Assembly (NCBI RefSeq): GCF_035222375.1
Contig: NW_026946365.1
Span: forward strand, 372,001-436,000
Reading direction: 5' to 3'
Source: Podospora pseudocomata
Taxonomy: Eukaryota > Ascomycota > Sordariomycetes > Sordariales > Podosporaceae
DNA length: 64,000 nucleotides
The notes below the pieces were generated by a model. The model saw only the letters and a program-made list of their open reading frames with translations, was not told where the DNA came from and searched no databases. Both the position numbers and the translations under genes were made by a program. This document shows, one piece after another, positions 34,201 through 44,400 of the stretch (positions are counted from its first letter, which is position 1; every line of letters begins with the position of its first letter).

Positions 34201-35343
34201 GAGGATACGGTCCAGTTTTACATGGTGGCCATCCAGAAGAACGCCGAACTCCAGGTGCGCAATTTGCTTAAGACTGTATCGAAGCGGTTTCAAGGCAAGG
34301 AGCTCTCAGCAGTTGACTACATGGACGACGGGTCTCCCATCCGCCTCAAGGTGACCATTGACGACCAAGCGGGCGAAGCCATCTTTGACTTTGCGGGCAC
34401 AGGCCCCGAAGTCTACGCCAACATCAACGCTCCCGAGGCCATCGCGTACTCGGCCATCATCTACTGCCTCCGGTGCATGATCTCGGAAGACATCCCGCTG
34501 AACCAAGGTTGCCTACGCCCCATCACGGTCAAGATTCCCAAGAAGAGCTTGCTGTCTCCGTCAGACAACGCTGCCGTGGTGGGCGGCAATGTCTTGACCA
34601 GTCAGCGCATCACAGACGTCATCTTCAAGGCCTTTGAAGCCTGTGCCGCCAGCCAAGGCTGCTGCAACAACTTGACGTTTGGCTTTGGTGGAAACGTCAC
34701 GGGCCAGAAAGAGGTCAAAGGGTTCGGGTACTACGAGACGATTGCGGGCGGGAGCGGCGCCGGGCCGTACTGGGAGGGGACAGATGGAGTTCACGTGCAC
34801 ATGACGAATACCAGAATCACGGATTCAGAGGTGTTTGAGAGACGGTACCCGGTTTTGTTGCGGGAATTCTCCATCAGGAGAGGATCAGGTGGTAAGGGAC
34901 AGCACAGGGGTGGTGATGGCGTGGTGAGGGATATTGAGTTTAGGTTGCCGATGCAGGTGTCGATCTTGAGCGAGAGGAGGGTTTACCAGCCGTATGGCAT
35001 GGCCGGGGGTGAGGATGCGGAGGCGGGGTTGAACTTGTGGGTGAGGAAAGTGCAGAAGGCTAGCTGGGAGACAAGCTTGAAGAGGCTACAGGCTGAGAAG
35101 GAAGGGGAGGGGGGTGATGGTGGTGATGGCGAAGGGGAGACGGAGGAGAGGTACATCAACATGGGGGCCAAGAACACGGCGCCGATGAAGGCGGGTGACC
35201 GCATCATCATCCAAACTCCCGGAGGAGGTGGCTGGGGCAAGGTAGGTGAAGCGAAGGCACTCGATGCCTCGAAACATGATCCGACCCAGGGATGGAAAAA
35301 AGGTTCCCATGCAGCGCGGGAGGATGCCGCTCTGCAGGTCTGA
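31255..35343 (+). CDS. oxp1: 5-oxoprolinase (ATP-hydrolysing)
   Basis: 5-oxoprolinase opens 5-oxo-L-proline to L-glutamate with ATP, recycling a product of glutathione breakdown in the cytosol. One uninterrupted exon encodes 1362 residues, close to the roughly 1290 of yeast and animal enzymes. The N-terminal hydantoinase A half starts with [17 protein letters not shown], has the second glycine-rich loop [19 protein letters not shown] at about residue 345, and [10 protein letters not shown]. The hydantoinase B half begins near residue 770 with [17 protein letters not shown], followed by [20 protein letters not shown] and [16 protein letters not shown]. The C-terminus has [20 protein letters not shown]. 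All main motifs are intact. A Gly/Asp/Glu-rich loop near residue 1290 is an insertion compared with the usual family. The gene is intron-free, unlike most of its neighbours. Confidence 0.95.
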   Translation: [1362 protein letters not shown]

Positions 35344-36105
35344 CGGGTTGACGTTGGCGAGCGGCGGCGGCGGGTTCGAAACCACATGGAGGCGAGGGAG
35401 GATGGTGAGGGTCCACGGGGAGGGGGCTCTGTTGACTTGGAACTTGTTTGAAGGGTGGAGGAGGAGGGGTTGTTGGGTCCTCCCGAGGGAGTGGTCTTCC
35501 CTTTCTGCAGAGCACAGACCCATGCACAAAGGGTTCTCTGGGACTTCTTGGGCTCTTGGGATTTGTTGAAGAGACCTTGTTGGTTGGAGTGGGAGAGCAT
35601 CTTCTGGCGGCGGGTAACCCGGAAAACTTGTCTGGATAGGAATACAGTCTTGGCAATGTTGTAATTTCCCTCTCGAAGCGATCCACATTGAAGATGTGCC
35701 CAGCCACCGTGATTTCCATACTTTCCCCATCTCGGCGTAAAGAAAAAGAAAACTGACAAGAGTTTTGCGTCATGGTACGATGCTGATGTGTGTTGATCAG
35801 TCGACGAGTGGAGAGGTACAGAGTAGCCGTGGCAGCACAAAAAAGAGAGTGATGACGGGTCGGGTTAGGGTTCCCCGTATGCCGGGTGTGCAAAAGGTTG
35901 GGGAAACAGCTGGGCGGTGACGCTAGGGCACGGCCGTTGCAGGTGGTTGTCGCAGCAACGCCCCGCCAAACAAACAGAGCAGGGGTGTTATGGAGCCCAC
36001 TGACCACTAGCGAACCGCGGTTTTGCCCTCGTCTTGGGAAAGATTGCCATGCTGTTCGTGGGCCGTGGCACCCGTGGGTCTTTCAACGACGACGAAGCAA
36101 CTGTA

Positions 36106-36125
36106 ACTGCACTGCACTGCACTGC
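36106..36125 (+). repeat. ACTGC pentamer tandem repeat, four copies
   Basis: Four perfect head-to-tail copies of ACTGC lie about 290 bp upstream of the ADIP-like start codon. It is a small microsatellite. Confidence 0.8.
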
Positions 36126-36190
36126 TGAAATGTTACCCATCTCCGTACTTCGGGAATGACGCCTTGATTCAGCAAGTCCCACATCCCAAG

Positions 36191-36250
36191 ACTGTCCCAG
36201 GCTGTCCCAGACTGTCCCAGACTGTCCCAGACTGTCCCAGACTGTCCCGA
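36191..36250 (+). repeat. Six tandem copies of the 10-mer ACTGTCCCAG
   Basis: Six contiguous 10-bp units lie about 165 bp upstream of the next start codon. Units 1 and 3-5 are identical, unit 2 begins with G, and unit 6 ends GA. The period is close to one helical turn, so a bound protein would face the same side in every copy. Confidence 0.95.
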
Positions 36251-36414
36251 TTTGTTCGTGCCCTTTCCCAATTCAACCTTTCTCGAAGGAGACGCATCCC
36301 TGTTGGAGGGCCATTTCTACCTGACGGGGGGCCATTCTTTACTCTCTCTTCCGCTCCACCAAAGAAAGAAAAGAAGAACCGGCGCTGGAGGGAGATGCGA
36401 AAACAACGACCAAG

Positions 36415-39148
36415 ATGATTGTGTCCGAAAACCTGCGTACGGCGTCGCTGTACATCAACAACCAGCTACTGTCTAGAGGCCTGCTGCGCGACGGCCAGAA
36501 CATCGACTTTACCAACCCGGGGGAGAGCGAGGAGGAAATGGGCGAGACCATGAGCCGGATCATGTCGGTTGTGAATGACTTGATTTTGCGCCGCGATGTC
36601 AGTTTTTATACCCAATTCCCGCCACTTCTCCAAGACATCGGCGTACTGACAGAAACCAACACAGCGCGATGCAGAGCACCGTGAATCTCTCTCCGCTACT
36701 CTCCGCACGCTGCGCGCCGAGTCCCTCCGACAAGCCAACGACATCCAGCGCCTGCAAGAAAAGAACGCAGAGGCCCAGCGCAAAGCTGGCCTGAGCGACG
36801 CTGCCGAAACTGCTCTGAGAGCGCACATCAAGACGGCCGAGGCGACGATTCACCGCCTCAAAGAAGAGGCTGCGAGGACGAAGTTGCTGGCCGCCCAAAC
36901 ACGATCTGCCTGCGCCACAGAGGTCCGCAAGAGGGACCGCCAGATTGAGGGGCTGAAAAAGGCGGTAACAGAAGCGGCTAGAGCGAGAGGCGCTAGCAAG
37001 AGCCCAGGTGTCACCTCCATCACGGTGGTTGGCGATATCGGCGCCGATGAACAGGGCAACCCATTGCCTCCCACGCCCACGACGACGGCCAGTAGCAGTG
37101 ATGGGTATGATCTCCGTCAGGAAACAAACTCGTTCCTCGCTGAATTGGCCAAGGGGCTGAGCGAAGAGAATGAGGGGCTTCTGACTCTAATCAGGAGGAC
37201 GACGGAACAGTTGAAGGACATGAGCGGCTGGGACGGTGGAATGGTAGACAGTGACGGGTATGCTCTGTCGTTGCCCACCGGTTACGATGACATGGCCGCT
37301 GAGATTGAGGCTGTCCTTGAACATCTGAGGACGATCCTTACCAACCCATCGTTTGTGCCGATTGAGGAAGTGGTGGTGAGAGAAGATGAGATCAACAGGT
37401 TGCGCGACGGGTGGGAGAAGATGGAGACGCGATGGAAAGAGGCGGTCCATCTTATTGATGGCTGGCGGAGGAGAATGCAGGCCAGTGGGCGGCCCGTTAA
37501 TGTGGAGGAGCTCAAGATGGGCCTGCGCCTTAGTCCGGTCAAGGTTCAAAACGTGGAAGAGACGGCTCAAGGTGGGCTAGGACTGCAATTGGAATCTGTC
37601 CATGAGGGCCATGAGAGTTATCGTCATGATCAAGTTGACTACCAGGACGAGGACGAGGGTCCTTTGGAGTTGGTGCCTGAGGGTGGCATGGAGGAACAGG
37701 ACGACAGCGATACTTCGAGTGTCTTTGAAGACCAGCAGATTGATATGGACGAGTTGGATGTTGAGGAGCCTAACGTTGAGATCCTTCAGCAGTCGGTCGT
37801 GATGCCCTCGCCTCCCGTCGCTCCGGCCCCCCAGCCCAGCCCGTTGCGCGAACATTTTTCGGCCGGAAACAAGGGTGGAAGAGACGGCCCCAATTTGAGG
37901 AGACGTCCAAAGTTTGCCGAGGAAGGCGTCCGGAGCCGACCCCTTTCTGAAGAATCGCCGTTACCACCTCCCCATGCCGACAGACCCCAGCAATCACCAT
38001 CCAAGAAGCCGCTATTATCAGTACGGACCGTGCCTTCTGAGGAAACTGGCACGGCTGCGCAACCGCCTTCCGCGGCCGTCTCTACACCTGATACATCTAT
38101 CTCTCTGGACAGCGTCTCGTTGCCCAAGGCCGCCGCGGCGGAATCGAAGAGTGCAGTCACGAAAAAGTCAGCGCCAACGCCCCCACCGCATGCGACAAGA
38201 CCAATCAAGAAGCCATCCCCTGCCCCGAGACCAGTGAGGGTAACACGAAAACCTCCATCTCGGCAACAAGAGCGGGAAGAGAAGAAAACTAGTACTACCA
38301 GCACCACCACTACCCGACAGCAGCAACAGGAAAGCGAAGCCAGGCAGAAAAAGGTCACTTCCCGGCCCCCCGTAACACGTCCCACCAGACCACCCATCAC
38401 CCGTGGACGCTCAGAGACCCGCAAAGGGGACAGCGATACCTCCAAGCCCTCCAAGCCAACCGCCCGCAACACCTCCGCTACCTCGACCACCTCTACCCGA
38501 TCCGCGCCAGTCTCATCGAGCTCCAAGACCTCTATCCCGCCCAACCCAGAACCAGCGCCCGGAAAATCCCCTCGCCGCGTGAACTCTCGCCTTCCCCTCC
38601 CACGTAACGCTGGCAGCAGCGGAAGTAATAATTCCGCCTGCGCAGCTGGTACCGCCACTAATAACGGCCCGGTATTGCAACCCCCTCAGTCTCCAACACA
38701 AGCCCAGCAATCCCCTCTTTCCATGGCGACCATTCAAGCCAAGCTTGCCGCTTCGGAACGCGATGCTGATGCGGCCCGCGTGAGAGCCAAACTCAAGGCA
38801 GCAAGGAAGGGCATCCACCTCCCAGGTCCCGGCTCAGGTCGGGTTACAGCAGAGAATAGCATGCCCAACACACCTACCGAAACAATGTCGATCAAGAGTA
38901 TGAGATCGGAGCAGAGCGACTACATTCAGTATCAGCCTGAGCAGTACGACGATGGTGAGGATGAGCTCGGCTTCTCGGCTGTCCAGCCTCATCAGGTCAT
39001 CCATGCAGAGAAGCCACGCAAACGGGAGAGGAATTATGGAGAAGCTGTGACGGCACGGAAGACAAGCGACAAGGTGGCAAGCCGGAGAAGGAGTACTTTG
39101 AACCCATGGGAGCTGGAGACGTTGATAAAGGGTGGAAATGCCGAGTAG
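36415..39148 (+). CDS. ADIP/SSX2IP-family (afadin- and alpha-actinin-binding) coiled-coil protein
   Basis: This family is linked to microtubule-organising centres, spindle poles and cell junctions in animals; the fungal role is less clear. Two exons, 36415-36597 and 36665-39148, encode 888 residues. The N-terminus, SENLRTASLYINNQLLSRGL, matches the start of the family domain. A long predicted coiled coil follows at about residues 60-165, crossing the exon join, with ESLRQANDIQRLQEKNAEAQ and TEVRKRDRQIEGLKKAV. A second helical stretch at about 190-300 includes WEKMETRWKEAVHLIDGWRR. Residues about 380-800 are Pro/Ser/Thr/Arg-rich and basic, probably disordered and able to bind acidic partners or microtubules. 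The last 30 residues include RKRERNYGEAV and NPWELETLIKGG, which look conserved. The family call rests on the N-terminal third. Confidence 0.75.
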
Positions 39149-40089
39149 TTGGGACGGGTAGTGAAAGAAATTGGATATGAATTGGAAAGGCAGGAACAGG
39201 GAGGCAACAGTTGTTGGGAGTTGAAGGAGATGCGGAGTTGGAAAGTGTTGGACTGTTGGAATTTTGGAGTTCAGTTCATCCCCTTTCATCCTGGAAGGCA
39301 TTTTCATGACGGGTTTTTTTCGTTTTCATATCTTTTCATATCATTACATCGCATTCCCTTCACATCATCAACCTCCTACCACCAATCCCCCCCAGGTCCA
39401 TCGTTTATATAAGGTATATACACCCTCCCGCATCACGTACAAACACTGCCATCACTTTTTTTCATCATGCATTGGGAGAGTGTCTGGAAATTCGGTTACA
39501 CATCACATCATACATCACACACACGTGTCCCCAAACTTATCTACCTTGTCTTAATCAGCGCTCGCTTTCCCCGTCTTGACTGTTCAGTTGGGTTTCTATT
39601 CATGTTTCGTGGCAGGCTTTTCGTTCTGAAATGTGTGTTGTTGCATGGTTGGATCTGGTGTTCATCTCATGTCTTTGTTGTTGCTGCATTTTGTATTTGC
39701 ATCCTCTCACTTTGCAAGCATGCTTGCCCCATAATCATTGTCAAAGGAAAGGAGTATCTGGAATTTTGGAGAGTCTTGTGCAAGTTTGGAAAGTACTAGA
39801 TAGTGCTATACCCCCCCTACACCCCCCTATTTAATAAAGAATATCCATAGTTTTCAATCTTGACTCTTGTTTTGTATGTGACTGTGCTGGGTAAGATGCT
39901 TGGGTAACTTATGACACAGTGGCATTGTTCAACCCACAGGAAATATCTGATGGCTTGGCCGTTCAATTGGCAAGACAAAAGAAAGATAATCCCATCAAGA
40001 GGATGGTGAGAGGATGTAAACGACAACCCAGTCCTTGGTACTGGGAGACAACGGTGCCAAGACTTGGTGATGGAGTCAAGTGGACCCCC

Positions 40090-40094
40090 AAAAA
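40090..40094 (-). terminator. RNA polymerase III T-run terminator of the 5S gene
   Basis: On the minus strand the 5S 3' end is followed by TTTTGGCTCTTTTTGGGG. The five-T run, about 10 nt past the mature end, is a normal Pol III terminator. Confidence 0.75.
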
Positions 40095-40103
40095 GAGCCA
40101 AAA

Positions 40104-40222
40104 ACATACAACACCGAGGATTCCCCAGTGGTCACCCACCTGAGTACTGGTTCGGCCCTCAGCTGTTTGACTAGGGGAGAGCGGACGGGATCCCGTATTT
40201 TCAGCTGGGTATGGTCGTATGT
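40104..40222 (-). rRNA. rrn5: 5S ribosomal RNA
   Basis: On the minus strand a 119-nt sequence starts ACATACGACCATA and ends GTTGTATGT. The first and last nine bases pair as helix I, with one G-U pair. The central segment has GGGATCCCGTCCGCTC and then GGTGGGTGACCAC, both typical of fungal 5S rRNA and its internal RNA polymerase III promoter. A T-run follows the 3' end. A single, dispersed gene away from the rDNA is the arrangement known in Neurospora and relatives. It appears intact. Confidence 0.93.
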
Positions 40223-40476
40223 GATGGTTGCTGCTGATTCTTTGGCCTATATGTGAAGAGGTTTAGCCTAGCTGGGAAGCTGAGCCCATGATTGCAGCTT
40301 CCCCTGTTATTACGTCTCAGTGATCGCTCCTGCCGTTGATGGTGGATATGGGGATGTGCTGTCATTGGGAAGGTGCCACCTGCTCAAAGAAAACGGCAGA
40401 AGAGACAAGGAAGGGACGACGATGACTTGTCTACCTTGAGTTGTTGCTCTGACTTTCCATCCCCCTTTACCTTTTA

Positions 40477-40507
40477 CCACATTCCCACATTCCCACATTC
40501 CCACATT
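40477..40507 (+). repeat. Octamer CCACATTC tandem repeat, nearly four copies
   Basis: Three perfect CCACATTC units and one truncated unit lie head to tail. Degenerate copies continue to about 40527. Confidence 0.85.
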
Positions 40508-41436
40508 ACCCCATTCCCACATTACCCTTTTCCAGTCTTTCGCCTTTCGTTACTCCTAAAAATCGGTTGACAGGAGTCTCGAGGTGATCGGGCATCGTTT
40601 GGTGGTGTTCAAGTCGGGTCGGTAGTCCAAGATTTCCAAGATTTCCCCCATGTAGCCTTTCCTTGCCTTCGAATCCTCCCTCACACTTGATGCCTCCTTC
40701 AAGTGGAGAACCACATCGCGTCCTGTCGTCCATATCCCCCGTGAATACCCACCTGGGCCCCTTCCCTCCTCACCCTTTTCCACTCCCCTGATTCCCCAAC
40801 GCTCTTGCTTGGCACCTTGCCAACGGCCCATGACCAAGACGCTCCCCTCCTAGTCTGCGCTTCCTCTCTGATCCTTCTCGAAGTTGAGTGGGTACCTAGT
40901 CGGATCGGGGTGTGAAGGATCCTCTTTCAGCCAGTTCTCGCGGTTAGTCATGGCAGCCAATCTCCCCATACTGTATCATATCGACCTCTCACTCGTCCTC
41001 CCACTCAGTCAAATGTCTTTTTGATCCTCATGCTTCTCCATTGCTCTCTGCCGTTGCGAATCCCTGCTTGTGATTATGTTGTCGTCGATTTCGTTCTTGT
41101 GAGCTTTATTTCTTTCGAGTCACAGGCTTGAGGTCCTTCTCTCGTTGTCCTGTCAGGCATCGTTGCTCGGTTGTGGTCGATGTCGAGGCCGATATCAAAG
41201 GCCATCCTATTGTGGTGTTGTCAAGTGTTGATGTTGCGTTCACGTTGCCATAGTTGTGCCTTAACCGTCCAGATCGTCCCATTATCCATCAAACGTCGAA
41301 GTCCATGCCCGTCATGATCAAAATAATCGAGGGAAGGGACTATCTCTTCTGCAACCGGGGTTGTTGTCCTCTTCAACAAGAAATGATGGACAGGAGAAGA
41401 GGGAAGCAGAGAGAAGGGGGCCGACGAGAGGACCAA

Positions 41437-41453
41437 GGGGGGGGAGGGGGGGG
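41437..41453 (+). repeat. G-rich tract, two runs of eight G
   Basis: Eight G, one A and eight G follow each other on the plus strand. The tract could fold as a G-quadruplex by splitting the runs, or simply be a slippage-prone homopolymer. Confidence 0.8.
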
Positions 41454-44400
41454 CGGACAGTATGATATATAGATACTTCATCCTGATGCGAGATCGGGGA
41501 GGAAGAAGAGGGGATGATATGCGTACTTGCGCGTACCTTGCCCAGCCCAGGTGTGGGCGGGTGTGCGTCACGAGCCCTCCTTGCTGTCCTTTCCCCCTTT
41601 CATCTGACACCTGTCTGTCAAGTGAAACTTGTCATTTCGTCCGGTTTCTGTCAGATGTCATGTCATGTATGCCACCCTCCTGAACAGCGGTCATGCCCAC
41701 AGATACCCGACTCTTGTTGTCTCGTCCAATGATAAGCTGATGTTCGGTTTTATATCCATGGAATCGTTCATCTGGGGCGTTGGTGGCGGCCAGAGGGCGG
41801 TTGTACAAGGAGTATGGGGGCATGATGGCGTAGTTGGGATCGTCTTGATACCTACTCGCAGAGCAACATCGCAATCCCCGTCCGGTGGCGGCGGCGGCGA
41901 TTCCATATCAATATCTTCTTTTTTTTTTCCATATCCCTCGCCTTCTCGCGGCGTCGGCCATCGGTTCTTTCGGCCACCGACTTTTTATTCCGTGTGCTGT
42001 CGTGTGTCTGCAGCATACAAAGACGGGACGAAACGAACGTGCATGGTGGCCAACGGCACAAGAACAAGCCTCTTGACGCAACGTACAGCGAAGAAAACAC
42101 TATACGGGAAGAAGAATCTAGAGTTGATGTAACGTGTGATGAGGAGTTGAAGGAAAGAGATGAGGACTTACACCGCCGTCGTCCGGCACCGCAACTCCCT
42201 GTCATGATTGAAAACCGTTAACCATAGGGTTCCCTTCCCGTTCACCCATCGTCGACAGTATTTTGAAAGTGAAGATAGATGGCCAGAATGCAGCTCAACC
42301 CGGAGACTCAATGACTCGAATATCTGGTTCGCTCTTCCCCCCCAAGTCCTCCGAGATAGGTACCCATTCTCGGACTTCTCAGGGACACCACCGGAGGTAA
42401 GTAAAAGCACGTCTCTCTTCCTCCCTTGAGACGGAACACGGGGAAGCCGTGTGCTTGACACATGTCAAAAGACGTCAAGGATCTGTCAAGAAAGAAGCAG
42501 AACGTTCCATGTACCCTATTTCTGCCTTTGGCCTTAGGTCTCGCGCACCTTCTGATTCCCTATAGCAGTCTCAATGATACCTTCTGATCCCTTTTAGCAA
42601 TCTCATTGATATTAAATAGATGCCTCATAACGTCAGAGCCCTGAAAAGTGAAAGGCTTCACAATATCCTCTAGAATGGTGATGACTGGTAGCCAGGAAGC
42701 AGATAGACTGATGTTACCCATCACTGCCATCCAAGCCCACTTTCTTTTCTGCATGATGTACCAACAACGATCATAACCACTTTTCGTGCGGCTTGGACAA
42801 TGTCATGACATCTCACGGCACAAAGGGGCACTGGAAACGAGGCTCTACTTTCGGAATCGCCTCGCCCTTTCCCCATCAATGGCCGATCGGATTGGCTGGC
42901 GCCGTCAACAGACGCCTCTTGTTGTACGTACGGGCTTCCCACAAGCTAAATCTGGTCCGAGCAGTATTGCATGTCCGGTCTGCGTATGATACGCCCCAGC
43001 TTGTTGATATTTCGGCACCGAGCCGTCTTTCTGCCCCAACCCACAAGGCCCTCGAGGGGGATATCTATCAGGCAATCATGGTGTGCTATAACCAGTGGAC
43101 ATCAATTGAGCCTCCCCCGACTCGAATCGACATTCTAGAAACACACAACTTCCGGCGCCGGCAACAAAGCTAACCGAACGTTGAAAATGGCCGACAATTA
43201 CTGGATCTCCGATGATTAAAAGAACAAGGGGAGACTTGTAATACCGCCTGTGGTGAGAGTCTACCCTGGCTTCAAGACCACACATGAATGGTTAATCTTT
43301 CGGATATCGGGGTTCCTCCGAGAAAAGGCAAGTGCCAAAACAGTCATTGAAATGGCTAATGGTCGCGGCTTTGACCGATCCAAAACTCAAGACCCACGTG
43401 CTGAAGGATCAACACACTTCGGGTGTCCGTGATATGCTGGACCTCCGCGAGGCGTGATAAGCTCCGGGCATAGATAAAAAAAGAGAAAGGGACCTCGGCC
43501 ATAGGATTTTGATGTTTCCCAAACCATTGTACCCATCACTTGACATTTGACAATGATGCTTTGTCGGCAGATGAGAATGAAGCTGCGCGTCTCGGTCAAT
43601 AAGTGTTCGGTGGTGAGCCATGCCCGAGATCAGCCGGCTACGACGTGCTGCTTTGTCCAATCAACCTGCCGACCACAACATGAAGAACCGAAGCCAAGGC
43701 ACTCCTTCTTTTTCGACGAGCTCTCGAGACTGCCGCCCCGTTGAAGTCATCACCTCAGTTGTCAACTCGACAATAAAAGCGCCGAATCCATGCTAGACAA
43801 CCTCCTGTTCAGCGCCGAGACGATCTCCCGCACCATGATTACGACGCTAGATCAGCCAGATCGTCCAATGTAACATGGGGCGAACCAATCGGCTGCAGCA
43901 TGGCAGGGCAGACGATAAAAGCCGTTGGTGTTTTCCAACCGTCAGAAGATTACCTAGCATTGGAATCGGAGAAGCAAGACACTACAACGGCTACTAGATG
44001 TCTTGTTTGTCGGGAGTTGGTTGCTGTGTCAGCATCTTCCGCTCTTTGTTTACCTGGCGAGTTTTGAACAGGAAATGATGGAAGACAAATGGCGACAGCA
44101 TTGAAATGGTGTAACTCGCACCCGCACTCTGACGTGTTCTCGAATACCCCCCCTCGCGGCTTCCTTTCAAGAAAGAGGTGGGTGGGTGAGTGGAGGAGGG
44201 GGAGGACGTTGTGGCAGGAGCCATCCATCATGCCTACGGAAGGCACGTCGGGTAAGGTAGGTACGTCTCTTACTCTCTTGCACTCTTACACAAACACAAA
44301 CAAACACACAGACCACAGTAGATCACCAGAGATCAACCAACCAAGAGAAACGCCGCTCCCGCCCTGAGACCTCGAGTCTCATCAAGCCAGCCTCTGAACC

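Larger units (their letters stand above)
35344..36414. other. 1.1 kb intergenic upstream of the ADIP-like gene
   Basis: The region holds the 5-oxoprolinase 3' flank and the promoter of the next gene, with two short tandem repeats listed separately. Long minus-strand frames overlapping the end of the 5-oxoprolinase gene are judged to be shadows. Confidence 0.5.

Noticed and set aside
3495-35343. Glutathione gene cluster (GCL regulatory subunit and 5-oxoprolinase)
   Set aside because: The two genes are about 27 kb apart with many unrelated genes between, so proximity is probably chance.
34983-36007. Long minus-strand open frames over the 3' end of the 5-oxoprolinase gene
   Set aside because: They overlap a clear gene in antisense, are Pro/Ser/Arg-rich from the mirrored codon bias, and carry no domain.
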